A stretch of 64,000 nucleotides of DNA from Clostridium lundense DSM 17049 (GTDB lineage: Bacteria; Bacillota; Clostridia; Clostridiales; Clostridiaceae). This document shows positions 35,629 to 43,635 of this stretch, in pieces (the stretch's first letter is position 1; each line of letters opens with the position of its first letter). The stretch lies in assembly GCF_000619945.1 (NCBI RefSeq), contig NZ_JHVC01000007.1:62001-126000 (forward strand). The letters are read 5' to 3'. The position numbers were made by a program, and so were the translations under genes. The notes under the pieces were generated by a model. That model was given only the letters and a program-made list of their open reading frames with translations, had not been told where the DNA came from and made no database searches.

Positions 35629-35640
35629 GAATTTAAATTC
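35629..35640. promoter_or_regulatory. Palindrome between divergent ATP-grasp and XRE genes
   Basis: GAATTTAAATTC is a perfect 12-bp palindrome, about 15 bases before a TATAAT-like box (about 35653) of the regulator gene. Candidate operator; not proven. Confidence 0.35.
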
Positions 35641-35707
35641 TATATATCGAATTATAATGGCTGATTAGAATTATTTCAAGAGTTTTATATAAGAAAGAGG
35701 CGATTAA

Positions 35708-36259
35708 ATGAGAGATATTAATGTTAGTATAGGAAATAATGTAAAAAAGCTAAGAAAAGGCAGAGGACTTACTATTGATGAATTGGCAGCTAATGCAAAG
35801 GTCAGCAAAAGCATGATAAGTGAAATTGAAAGAGGAATAAGAAACCCATCTATAACAACGCTCTGGAATATTGCTAATAGTTTAAAAATTCCTTTGAATT
35901 ATTTATTATATGAAGATAAAATGCAATCTGCATATATTTACAAGATAACAGAAGAAAATGCAATAGGAGATAATGGATTTAACTGTTATCCACTTTTGAA
36001 TTTTGATGAGGACAAAAGAATTGAAATATATTTTAATGAATATATGCCAAAATCTAAAACAGAAAAAGCAGCTCATTATAATGGCGTTGAAGAGTATGCA
36101 CTGATAACAGCAGGAATGTTAACTTTAAACTTAAATGAAGAACAATTTACAGCATCTGAAGGAGAGGTTATACGTTTTTTAGCAGATAAACCACACTTTT
36201 ATTTTAATGAAACAGATACTATAACAAAGGCTTTTGTATTAATGTTTTATCCTAAATAA
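35708..36259 (+). CDS. XRE-family regulator with cupin domain
   Basis: 183 residues, ATG after AAGAAAGAGGCGATTAA. N-terminal XRE helix-turn-helix (VKKLRKGRGLTIDELAANAK, SKSMISEIERGIRNPSITTLW) and C-terminal cupin barrel (VEEYALITAGMLTLNLNEE, SEGEVIRFLADKPHFYFN). Regulators of this type sense small metabolites through the cupin. Divergent from the ATP-grasp gene, which it probably controls. Confidence 0.9.
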   Translation: MRDINVSIGNNVKKLRKGRGLTIDELAANAKVSKSMISEIERGIRNPSITTLWNIANSLKIPLNYLLYEDKMQSAYIYKITEENAIGDNGFNCYPLLNFDEDKRIEIYFNEYMPKSKTEKAAHYNGVEEYALITAGMLTLNLNEEQFTASEGEVIRFLADKPHFYFNETDTITKAFVLMFYPK

Positions 36260-36314
36260 AATATGTATTTAGCGAACATGTATTTTAAAACAAACTTAAT
36301 AAAATAATATAGAA

Positions 36315-36352
36315 TAGTGGTATCCAATCAGAGAATGGAGCTGCTATTTTTT
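36315..36352 (+). terminator. Decayed terminator, AGCAGC family
   Basis: TATCCAATCAGAGAATGGA followed by GCTGCTATTTTTT. The 3' arm and T run match the family at 34107 and 41341; the 5' arm has drifted. Confidence 0.6.
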
Positions 36353-36546
36353 ATTGCAACTTCAATTGTAAATGTAAATGCAACCCTTCCGATACCAGCT
36401 ATGTTGTATTAATAATAATAAATATTTATCCTCTAGGTGGTTGCATCCTAGCTTACAAAAGATTGGTTAATTACCAGTCTTTTTGTTTGCTCATTAGTTT
36501 TGTTTTATATATCCTATGATTGTTGGCGGCAGAACGGAGGATATAT

Positions 36547-37421
36547 ATGTCTAAATTTTTTAAAGACTTGAATTGCAAAAATACTTGAAAGAGAGTCTTT
36601 CTTTTAAAGAAATCAGCCGTAGGCTAGGAAAAAATCCTACTACTATTTCTAGAGAAGTCCGAAAGTATAGTCCCAAAATTGCTACAGGTTACCCTGGATT
36701 TCCATTCAATGCTTGTAAGAAGCGTATTAACTGTAGAAATAAGAACGTCTGTGGCAAAGAATGCACCAGAAAATCGGCTAGCTATTGTAAGCTTTGTACT
36801 TCTTGTAATTCAAACTGCTCAGATTTTATTGAAGAAGTCTGCACTGTCAGATTCAGAGTTCCTTATGTTTGTAACGGTTGTGAGACCATTGGTAAATGTA
36901 CACTTTTAAAAAATATTTATGATGCAGAGCATGCTCACGTCAAAGCGCATGAATCTATATCACAGTCACGAAGTGGCTTGTGTGTATCTGAAGATGAAAT
37001 CGCTAGGTTGAATAAGATTATTTCGCCACTTATTCAAAATGGCCAGTCTGTAAATCAGATTTATATCAACCATCAGGACGAGCTTATGTGTAGTGAAAAG
37101 ACCATTTATAATTATATCGATGCGTGTCTTTTTGATGTCAGGAGCATTGATCTTCCAAGGAAAGTCAAGTTTCGTGAGCGTTATAAGAAGCCTGAATTCA
37201 AAGTGGATAAAGGCTGCCGCATTGATCGCAATTACGAAGCTTTTAGTGCGTTTATTGAAAAGAACCCTGATACTGCAGTGGTACAAATGGATTCTGTGAT
37301 TGGCAGCAAAGGTGGTAAATGCCTCTTATTTTATCACGGAGAAGAAGTTTTACATAAACTTGGATGCGCACCGGTTGCCGCCAGTGACATCATGCTAAAA
37401 CCTACTCTTCTAAAAAAATAA
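36547..37421 (+). pseudogene. IS30-family transposase, broken at both ends
   Basis: An ATG at 36547 (GGAGGATATAT upstream) reads MSKFFKDLN and hits a stop at 36586-36588; the main frame, open from 36573, starts QKYLKESLSFKEISRRLGKN, the IS30 helix-turn-helix. A cysteine-rich region (RINCRNKNVCGKECTRKSAS) and AVVQMDSVIGSKGGKCLL, with the first catalytic Asp, follow. Then the frame runs into unrelated residues (APVAASDIMLKPTLLKK) and ends: the second Asp and Glu of the DDE triad are missing. So there is a short 5' deletion or frameshift and a 3' truncation of about 100 residues. Inactive. Confidence 0.8.
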
Positions 37422-37428
37422 TAAAAAA

Positions 37429-37528
37429 GCATGCCGCCAACCATTAAGCTGTCTAAGGAATTAAGGGGTGGATTCTCCGATTACAAAAAAATCGAGAGGG
37501 AGTCGACCTCCATTTGGCATGCTTATTT
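37429..37528. repeat. Long inverted repeat at the end of the IS30 relic
   Basis: AAGCATGCC (about 37428-37436) pairs with GGCATGCTT (about 37518-37526), enclosing about 80 bases. The neighbouring TGCCGCCAA is the complement of TTGGCGGCA at about 36522, left of the transposase; these may be the IS30 terminal repeats. Confidence 0.5.
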
Positions 37529-37561
37529 TTAATATAATACTTCAATAAATGTGAAAAATCA

Positions 37562-37703
37562 AACTGCATGTTGGTTACAAAAACTGCATCTCATTTACAG
37601 AACATGGATTTCGGATACAAAAGTGGCGTTTCGTTTACAAATATTCAGTTGTCAGTTACAAAGATTGCTTTTCAATTTACAAAGTGGCATCTCGTGTTAC
37701 TAT
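37562..37703. repeat. Tandem array of seven TTACAAA-type units, 20-21 bp apart
   Basis: Hexamers TTACAA or close variants start at 37575, 37595, 37615, 37635, 37656, 37677 and 37697: spacings 20, 20, 20, 21, 21, 20. The intervening bases follow GTGGCATTTCG loosely. There is no spacer/repeat division as in CRISPR. A period of two helical turns puts every unit on one face of the DNA, as in multi-site transposase or regulator binding regions. Confidence 0.75.
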
Positions 37704-37827
37704 TGAGTTTTTTTATTGCAAAATAAAATAAGTCAATAAATATATTATATAAGTCAATAAAAATTTATTGATAAACAATAAATAATGTATTATCATATAC
37801 ATATAAATTAAAAGAGAGGTGCTTTTT

Positions 37828-38280
37828 ATGAAACAATGTTCAACAATTTTCTTAAGGATAGCTGTGATTCTTATTGGAATTCCGGTTCTTGCCCTGTGTA
37901 TATTTTGGTTGCCTTCAGCTGCAGATTATTTACACTATCCCATTTTAATTGGTGTGTATGCAACGGCGATAACATTTTTCTTTGCCCTATATCAAGCTTT
38001 AAAACTTTTAAGCTATATTGACAAGAACAAAGCTTTCTCGGAATTATCTGTAAAGGCTTTAAAGTATATCAAATATTGTGCAATCACAATCAGTATTATA
38101 TATGCAGTACTCATACCATTCGTATTTCCTATAGCAGATGCAGACGACGCCCCAGGTCTCATGGGATTCCCAGTGATTTTTATTTTTACTTCTGCTGTGA
38201 TTGCAGTCTTTGCTGCTGTTCTTCAAAAGCTTTTAAAAGAGGCAATAGATATAAAATCAGAAAATGATTTAACAGTGTGA
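37828..38280 (+). CDS. DUF2975 membrane protein
   Basis: 150 residues from the ATG at 37828 (GAGAGGTGCTTTTT upstream). Four membrane helices: FLRIAVILIGIPVLALCIF, YPILIGVYATAITFFFALY, IKYCAITISIIYAVLIPFV and FPVIFIFTSAVIAVFAAVL. The order and the loop before the last helix (ADADDAPGLMGF) fit DUF2975. This family is almost always paired with a short XRE regulator, as here. Role unknown, thought to be membrane-stress related; the pair is tightly linked (11 bases). Confidence 0.85.
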   Translation: MKQCSTIFLRIAVILIGIPVLALCIFWLPSAADYLHYPILIGVYATAITFFFALYQALKLLSYIDKNKAFSELSVKALKYIKYCAITISIIYAVLIPFVFPIADADDAPGLMGFPVIFIFTSAVIAVFAAVLQKLLKEAIDIKSENDLTV

Positions 38281-38290
38281 GGTGAATAAT

Positions 38291-38500
38291 ATGGCTATTA
38301 TAATTAATATTGATGTGATGCTGGCTAAAAGGAAAATGAGTGTAACAGAACTTACAGAGAAGGTTGGAATAACCATGGCGAACCTCTCTATACTAAAGAA
38401 CGGAAAGGCAAAGGCCATTAGATTTTCAACTTTAGAGGCAATATGTAAAGCTTTGGAATGCCAACCAGGTGATATTTTAGAATACAGAAATGATACGTAA
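38291..38500 (+). CDS. Small XRE/YozG-type regulator
   Basis: 69 residues from the ATG at 38291 (GAGGTGAATAAT upstream). It is nearly all one helix-turn-helix domain: VMLAKRKMSVTELTEKVGIT, MANLSILKNGKAKAIRFSTL, ending CQPGDILEY. Typical partner of DUF2975; likely controls the pair. Confidence 0.9.
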   Translation: MAIIINIDVMLAKRKMSVTELTEKVGITMANLSILKNGKAKAIRFSTLEAICKALECQPGDILEYRNDT

Positions 38501-38567
38501 ATGAGAAGTTGAATACCATAAAGAGATTGGTTAAATGTTGAGTAAAGTTTATTTGAGGAGGTAATTT

Positions 38568-39914
38568 ATGAAGATTAAATTAATTCAACCTGCAATGCTG
38601 CCCAGACCTATGGATACAAAGTTAAAAACAAGAATGTCTCCTTCGTTAGCTTTATTAACCATAGCAAATCTTACGCCGAAAGAGCATGAAATTATTATTG
38701 AGAATGAAAATGTTGAAAAGATAGATTTTGATGAACCTGTAGATTTGGTAGCAATAACTGTTACTGTAGATGTTATGAATAGAGCGATGGAAATATCAAA
38801 GGAGTTTCAAAAGCGTGGGGTAACAGTAATTGCGGGAGGTATACATATTACAGCAGATCCAGAGGGGGCTCTTAATAGTTTTGATGCAATATGTGTGGGA
38901 ATGGCTGAGAGAATTTGGGGAAAAATCCTTAAGGATAAAGAGAATAATTTACTTAAGAAGATATATTATGATATGGAAAATATTTCCGGAAGGGAAATAG
39001 TATCACCTAACTACTACATTATTGATAATAAAAAGTATTTATATACTAATATAATTAGTACAAGCAGGGGATGTCCTTTTGAATGTGATTTTTGCTATAA
39101 TAGTTGCAAAAATGTACTTAAAACCTATATTAATAGACCCATAGACGATGTGATTAAAGATATAAATGCATTAAAAACAAAGCATATAATGTTTATTGAT
39201 GATAATTTTATTGGGAATCCCAAATGGACAAGAAAATTATTAGAGGAAATAAAACCTCTTAAACTAAAGTGGAACGCAGCAGTCACTTCCAATATAGTAG
39301 ATATGCCTGAATTATTAGATGAAATGAAAGCGGCTGGTTGCCAAAGTTTATTTATAGGTTTTGAAAGTATAAATAGTAAGTCAATAGATAGTGTCCACAA
39401 AGTGCAAAATAGTGTAAAGAGATATGAGAAACTTGTAGATGAAATTCATAAAAGAGGAATAATGATAAATGCAAGTTTTGTTTTCGGATTAGATGAAGAT
39501 GATGTTTCTGTATTTAAAAATACATTAGAATGGATAGTTAAAAATAAGATAGAAACGGTAACCTCACATATTCTTACCCCATATCCTGGTACAAAATTAT
39601 ACTCATCATTGATAGAGAAAAATAGAATTGTAGACTTTAATTTGTCAAATTATAATACTGCGCATGTTGTATATAAACCTAAGAATATGACAGCAGAAGA
39701 ATTATATAATGGTTATCTATGGATATATAAAGAAGTGTACACATTTAAAAATATAATAAAAAGACTACCAAAATCTAAAAAGCAATGGATTCCATTTCTA
39801 GCGTTTAATTTCTTTTATAGGAAGTTTGGAAAGCTGACAGAAGTATTGTGCACTATAATTTCTTTTGAAAATATAGGAAGATTTTTTAGATGGTTAGCTT
39901 ATTGTATAAAGTAG
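38568..39914 (+). CDS. B12-binding radical SAM protein
   Basis: 448 residues, ATG after GAGGAGGTAATTT. The N-terminal 150 residues form a cobalamin-binding-like domain (VDLVAITVTVDVMNRAMEIS, VIAGGIHITADPEGAL, FDAICVGMAE). The radical SAM core follows with the cluster motif RGCPFECDFCYN (CxxxCxxC), then HIMFIDDNFIGNPKW and SLFIGFESINSKS. Members of this class (BchE/TsrM-like wide group) include methylases and ring-forming enzymes of natural-product and lipid pathways. A C-terminal hydrophobic part is present. Substrate unknown. Stands alone, 70 bases before a VanZ-like gene. Confidence 0.85.
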   Translation: MKIKLIQPAMLPRPMDTKLKTRMSPSLALLTIANLTPKEHEIIIENENVEKIDFDEPVDLVAITVTVDVMNRAMEISKEFQKRGVTVIAGGIHITADPEGALNSFDAICVGMAERIWGKILKDKENNLLKKIYYDMENISGREIVSPNYYIIDNKKYLYTNIISTSRGCPFECDFCYNSCKNVLKTYINRPIDDVIKDINALKTKHIMFIDDNFIGNPKWTRKLLEEIKPLKLKWNAAVTSNIVDMPELLDEMKAAGCQSLFIGFESINSKSIDSVHKVQNSVKRYEKLVDEIHKRGIMINASFVFGLDEDDVSVFKNTLEWIVKNKIETVTSHILTPYPGTKLYSSLIEKNRIVDFNLSNYNTAHVVYKPKNMTAEELYNGYLWIYKEVYTFKNIIKRLPKSKKQWIPFLAFNFFYRKFGKLTEVLCTIISFENIGRFFRWLAYCIK

Positions 39915-39987
39915 GCTATGGAATTATATTTTAAGGTGAACTACAGATTATTTATAAACTGAACGTCAGAGAATAAGAGGTGATGAA

Positions 39988-40557
39988 ATGAAAAATGGAG
40001 GTATTATGAATAAACGAGAACGAATTAAAACAGTCTTTTTATATAGTGTTTTTATTTGTTACATACTTTTTTTAATTAAATTATTGATATTATCAAGAGT
40101 TTCGCTTTTGGAACCGTTTAATAGTCAAAGGACTTTATTGAGGTCAATCAATCTCATTCCTTTTCATAGTATAACGGAATATATATCTGGCAGCACTGCG
40201 AATTTGAAAAAATTTGCTTTTAGTAATGTGGTTGGTAATATCGTTATTTTTATTCCTCTTGGTATATATTTGCCATTACTCAAAAAAGATAAAAGAGGAA
40301 TCACCAATCTGTTGTTTATATTTATAGTGAGTTTATTTGTTGAAATCATTCAGGGGCTTTTAGGCATCGGAGTATCGGACATTGATGATATAATTTTAAA
40401 TTGTTTTGGTGGATGGATTGGTATTTTAGGGTATAAGTTTTTATTGTTACTATTACAAGATGAGAAAAAAGTATGTACTGTAATCACAATACTATCTGCT
40501 ATCATAGGATTACCTGTTCTATTATATTTATTATTCATGGTGAGATTGAGGCTCTGA
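39988..40557 (+). CDS. VanZ-like membrane protein
   Basis: 189 residues; the ATG at 39988 has AAGAGGTGATGAA before it, but the ATG at 40006 (GGAGGTATT) is also plausible. Typical VanZ pattern: an N-terminal helix (VFLYSVFICYILFLIKLLIL), the NLIPFHSI motif, FSNVVGNIVIFIPLGIYLPL, FIVSLFVEIIQGLLGIGVSDIDDIILN with the conserved Glu and DxDDxxxN, then two more helices. VanZ proteins give low-level teicoplanin resistance in some hosts; the wider family is of unknown function. The leader motif GTGAACTACAGATTATT lies just before it (39937). Confidence 0.9.
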   Translation: MKNGGIMNKRERIKTVFLYSVFICYILFLIKLLILSRVSLLEPFNSQRTLLRSINLIPFHSITEYISGSTANLKKFAFSNVVGNIVIFIPLGIYLPLLKKDKRGITNLLFIFIVSLFVEIIQGLLGIGVSDIDDIILNCFGGWIGILGYKFLLLLLQDEKKVCTVITILSAIIGLPVLLYLLFMVRLRL

Positions 40558-40850
40558 ATATCTTTATTGCATATACAAGAAGATACCCTAAACAAAAAGA
40601 ACGTAGAAATTAAGCATAATATTCAGTAAGTTTCTTGCACAATATTTTTAAATTGTGTGGAAATAAGAGGAATATAAGTGTAGTGGAGATGATGTAATTG
40701 TAAAATTATATAAAGTAATTTTTAGAATAACTATTTATGGAAGAAAAATATGGGTAAGAAAGAACATAATCATATTAGGTTAATGCTAAGATAAAAATTG
40801 AATTAGGTAAATGGATAGAGAAGAATTTGATAAAGACTTTGGAGGTAGAA
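40558..40850. other. Intergenic stretch
   Basis: No gene or strong hairpin. A GATGTAATTGTAAAA piece (about 40690) resembles the first part of the leader motif at 41490. It ends in the ribosome binding site GGAGG (40841-40845) of the next gene. Confidence 0.35.
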
Positions 40851-41300
40851 GTGATTACTTTAAAAGATATTATAAATCAAACTGAGTTTGATGATGTTTG
40901 GAAATTTATGGTGAAGCTTAACAAGATAAAAAACATAAATTTATATAATAACTATAAGAATTTTTATAAGAAACTATTAAAAATTACTCCAAGTAAAAAT
41001 ATCACTAATATGTTTATATATATAACTGCGTTTAAGGAAGATGAAGATGGAGACACCTATTGTATTAGTAACTTTGATGAAGAAGATAACACACTATTTT
41101 ATGAAGTAACTGGAGAAGATAATGAATGTAGTCTATATGCACTGGATGCATGTAGTTTTGAAAGTTGGTTAGGTTTTTATATCGGTGAAGAAACGTTTGG
41201 AAGGTTTACCAAGCCCAACATAATTGCTCATTGTATATGGGAGATGACTTTTTTTGGGTTTGAGCAGAAAAGAGATGAAGAAGGAAGACTAATAATTTAG
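40851..41300 (+). CDS. DUF6557-like protein
   Basis: 149 residues from the GTG at 40851, with GGAGGTAGAA directly before it; the ATG at 40827 lacks a site. The N-terminus ITLKDIINQTEFDDVWKFM and the acidic, Trp-containing C-terminal part (ACSFESWLGFYIGEETFGRF, IIAHCIWEMTFFGFE) fit the DUF6557 family of small Firmicute proteins, which occur in immunity-type gene runs. Its first 11 codons and ribosome binding site are duplicated at 42146-42182 as a dead fragment. Confidence 0.6.
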   Translation: MITLKDIINQTEFDDVWKFMVKLNKIKNINLYNNYKNFYKKLLKITPSKNITNMFIYITAFKEDEDGDTYCISNFDEEDNTLFYEVTGEDNECSLYALDACSFESWLGFYIGEETFGRFTKPNIIAHCIWEMTFFGFEQKRDEEGRLII

Positions 41301-41340
41301 ATAAAATCTTTTTAAACAAACCTAATAAAACAACACAAAA

Positions 41341-41379
41341 TAGCAACATCCAGTCAAAAACTGGAGCTGCTATTTTTTA
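41341..41379 (+). terminator. Terminator, AGCAGC family
   Basis: TAGCAACATCCAGT pairs with ACTGGAGCTGCTA, followed by TTTTTT. Very similar in sequence to the terminators at 34107 and 36315. Confidence 0.8.
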
Positions 41380-41580
41380 TATTTTATATATAAGTGATAT
41401 TACTATATTAGACATATGAGCATTAACTTAAAAATTAACATTTATGGTATAATTATAATGAATCTATTATGAGGATATAGTTATAGTGTATATGACGTAA
41501 TTGCAAAAAATGTGAAGTATAGATTATTTATATAACACGAAGATAGATTAGTGATTTAGAAAATAACAGGAGGTATTTTT
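41380..41580. promoter_or_regulatory. Promoter/leader of the 41581 gene
   Basis: A TATAAT box (about 41448-41453) is followed by GACGTAATTGCAAAAA and the recurring leader GTGAAGTATAGATTATTTAT (41511-41530). Confidence 0.5.
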
Positions 41581-42066
41581 ATGGAGTTTAGAATAATATC
41601 ATTGCCACCGTTCAAAGCAGCGTCATCTGGTGTAGATAAGGAATTTAACTTTTCTTTCAATGGTATTTTAGGAAAGTTTGATAAGTATTTTTCTGCAATT
41701 AAGCCATCGGAAAGAGATAGTTTTATGCCCAGAGACTTTTTGTTTTTTGATGAAGAAAAACAAGGGATGATATGGTGGTGGGCATTGAGTGAGGATATGG
41801 ATGATGGCGGCAACGAAGTCGTTGATTTCGAAGGCGGGTACTATATAACTTATGTCTACAAAGATGGGGATGAAGAAACAAATGTTAAGTTATATAATAA
41901 AGTTTTGGAATACATTAAAAATTCTGATACTTTGGAACTGGATATTCGCCAAAATCATTATGCTATGGGACATATTATTACACCACCAGAGATTATAAAA
42001 GCACAAGGATGGTCACAAATGGAAACATTTATACCCGTTAAGTTAAAAGCAACTTCCAATTTGTAA
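41581..42066 (+). CDS. Stand-alone GyrI-like effector-binding domain protein
   Basis: 161 residues, ATG after ACAGGAGGTATTTTT. It has the form of a free effector-binding domain, without DNA-binding part: FRIISLPPFKAASSGV, then GGYYITYVYKDGDEETNVKL, YIKNSDTLELDIRQNHYAMG, and a final QMETFIPVKLK. GyrI-like proteins bind drug-like molecules, and some hydrolyse them. Substrate unknown. Preceded by the recurring leader element. Confidence 0.7.
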   Translation: MEFRIISLPPFKAASSGVDKEFNFSFNGILGKFDKYFSAIKPSERDSFMPRDFLFFDEEKQGMIWWWALSEDMDDGGNEVVDFEGGYYITYVYKDGDEETNVKLYNKVLEYIKNSDTLELDIRQNHYAMGHIITPPEIIKAQGWSQMETFIPVKLKATSNL

Positions 42067-42145
42067 TACAAACTAAGGGGATAATCTTTAGTTCACATTT
42101 TTCTCATAATACATGACAAAATGAAATTCTTTAAACAAAGATTTT

Positions 42146-42182
42146 AGAGGTAAAGGTGGTTGCTTTAAAAGATATTATAAAG
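42146..42182 (+). pseudogene. Duplicated start fragment of the DUF6557-like gene
   Basis: AGAGGTAAAGGTGGTTGC followed by TTTAAAAGATATTATAAA repeats the ribosome binding site and first codons of the gene at 40851 (VITLKDII), and then stops at TAA. A remnant of a tandem paralogue or of recombination. Confidence 0.6.
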
Positions 42183-42210
42183 TAAGGATAATTAAAAGGA
42201 GATATGTGTA

Positions 42211-42477
42211 TTGTTTTTATTTAATAAAAGAGATGTATATATTGGATATTCATTAGAAGAATTATCAAAAATAAGAGAAATTTTAGCAAAGGAAGGTATT
42301 AAATATACCTACAAAGTTATAAATCATTCAGGAGAATGGGCAGGACGAGGTACGACAAGGGGCAAATTCGGAAGTTTTGGAATGAAGATGGATTATGAAA
42401 AACAATATGTCATTTCTGTAAATAAAAATGATTATGAAAAGGCGAAATATCTTGTTAATAGTATTTTGCACCCATAA
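42211..42477 (+). CDS. Small DUF2007-like protein
   Basis: 88 residues; TTG start with AAAAGGAGATATGTGTA upstream. The pattern VYIGYSLEELSKIREILAKE, GIKYTYKVIN and DYEKAKYLVNSIL is a single ferredoxin-like fold with the periphery of DUF2007 (putative signal-transducing) proteins; the Gly/Arg-rich loop GEWAGRGTTRGKFGSFG in the middle is unusual. Not certain. Confidence 0.5.
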   Translation: MFLFNKRDVYIGYSLEELSKIREILAKEGIKYTYKVINHSGEWAGRGTTRGKFGSFGMKMDYEKQYVISVNKNDYEKAKYLVNSILHP

Positions 42478-42641
42478 CAATAAAGATATTACTCTTGGTA
42501 TTCAATTAATAAAATTACTTTACAATCTTCATATATAGTCTATCAATCATAAATTTAGGATATTTGAATAATTGTAAATTATTGTGTAACTAATGAATAA
42601 CTACAAAATATATTTTGTAGTATCAAAGGGAGGTATGAATA

Positions 42642-43595
42642 ATGAAAATAGTTTTTATGGGAACTCCTGATTTTGCAGTTCCCTCATTGAAGAAAATGAT
42701 AGAGAAATATAATGTTTGTGCTATTGTAACACAACCTGATAAACCAAGTGGAAGAGGGAAAAAGGTAGCAATTTCACCAATCAAAGAGGTTGGACTATTG
42801 AATCAAATTCCAATTTTTCAGCCCGAAAAAATAAGAACAGACTCTGTAGTTATTGATAAATTAAAAGAAATAAAACCTGATTTTATTATTGTTGTAGCAT
42901 ATGGTCAAATCATAACTAAGCATATACTTGACATACCAAGACTCGGATGTATTAATCTACATGCATCTCTCCTCCCAAAGTATAGGGGGTCAGCACCAAT
43001 AAATTGGACTTTAATAAATGGGGAAATAAAAACTGGAAATACAACTATACTAATGGATACTGGTATAGATACGGGTGATATGCTTATGAGAAGTGAGTTT
43101 GACATATCTGAATCTATGACAGCAGGAGAATTGTATCAATTATTAAAAATAAACGGTGCTGAACTGCTAGAGGAAACAATAAATGGAATTATCACAGGTA
43201 AAGTTTGTGGGGTAAAACAACAGAGTGATGGAAGTTCTTATGTACAGATGTTAAACAAGCAAATGGCAAAGATTAATTGGAATGACAGTAGTATTAACAT
43301 ACATAATTTAATAAGAGGATTGAGTTCTTGGCCATATAAAAATATAAACTCATGGCCAACTGCGCACACTTATTATAAAGATATTCCAATTAAAATATTC
43401 AAATCCAAGTCATTAGAGGCAAATATTATTAAACCACCTGGTTATATCATAGATGCAAATAATGAAGGAATTGCAGTGGCCACCAATAACGGTATTCTGA
43501 TTATAGAAATATTACAGTTTCCAGGGGGGAAACCTCTTGAGGTAAAAGAATTTTTAAAAGGAAATAAAATAGAAAAAGGCATTGTATTATCATAA
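42642..43595 (+). CDS. fmt: Methionyl-tRNA formyltransferase, solitary copy
   Basis: 317 residues, ATG after AAAGGGAGGTATGAATA. Full-length Fmt: MKIVFMGTPDFAVPSLKKM, TQPDKPSGRGKK, VVAYGQIITKHILD, and the catalytic core INLHASLLPKYRGSAPINW with the conserved Asn, His and the SLLP loop; Asp in TILMDTGIDTGDM. C-terminal OB-fold domain present (NLIRGLSSWPYKNINSWPTA). It transfers formyl from 10-formyl-THF to Met-tRNA. Chromosomal fmt normally sits with def, priA or rsmB; none is here, so this is probably a second copy. Alternatively a related formyltransferase of sugar metabolism, but the C-terminal domain argues for Fmt. Confidence 0.85.
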   Translation: MKIVFMGTPDFAVPSLKKMIEKYNVCAIVTQPDKPSGRGKKVAISPIKEVGLLNQIPIFQPEKIRTDSVVIDKLKEIKPDFIIVVAYGQIITKHILDIPRLGCINLHASLLPKYRGSAPINWTLINGEIKTGNTTILMDTGIDTGDMLMRSEFDISESMTAGELYQLLKINGAELLEETINGIITGKVCGVKQQSDGSSYVQMLNKQMAKINWNDSSINIHNLIRGLSSWPYKNINSWPTAHTYYKDIPIKIFKSKSLEANIIKPPGYIIDANNEGIAVATNNGILIIEILQFPGGKPLEVKEFLKGNKIEKGIVLS

Positions 43596-43635
43596 TCATA
43601 CTTAATTAAGTTTTCTTTATGAGGAGATAACTACG

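Larger units (their letters stand above)
36360..37708. mobile_element. Small degenerate element with iterated end repeats
   Basis: Bounded on both sides by TTTTTTATTGCAA (36347-36359 and 37709-37721). The left end CTTCAATTGTAAATG and the complement of the right end CTCAATAGTAACACG are similar, and both continue with ATGC-AC. The right end carries seven copies of a TTACAAA-type unit spaced 20-21 bp. Inside is a broken IS30-like transposase. Whether the transposase belongs to these ends, or is a second element nested in the first, is unclear. Confidence 0.45.

Noticed and set aside
36679..37299. Several overlapping ORFs within the IS30 relic on both strands
   Set aside because: All are shadows of the transposase frame and lack start signals.
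37562..37703. Possible CRISPR array
   Set aside because: Units are 20-21 bp with no alternation of identical repeats and unique spacers, and no cas genes are present.
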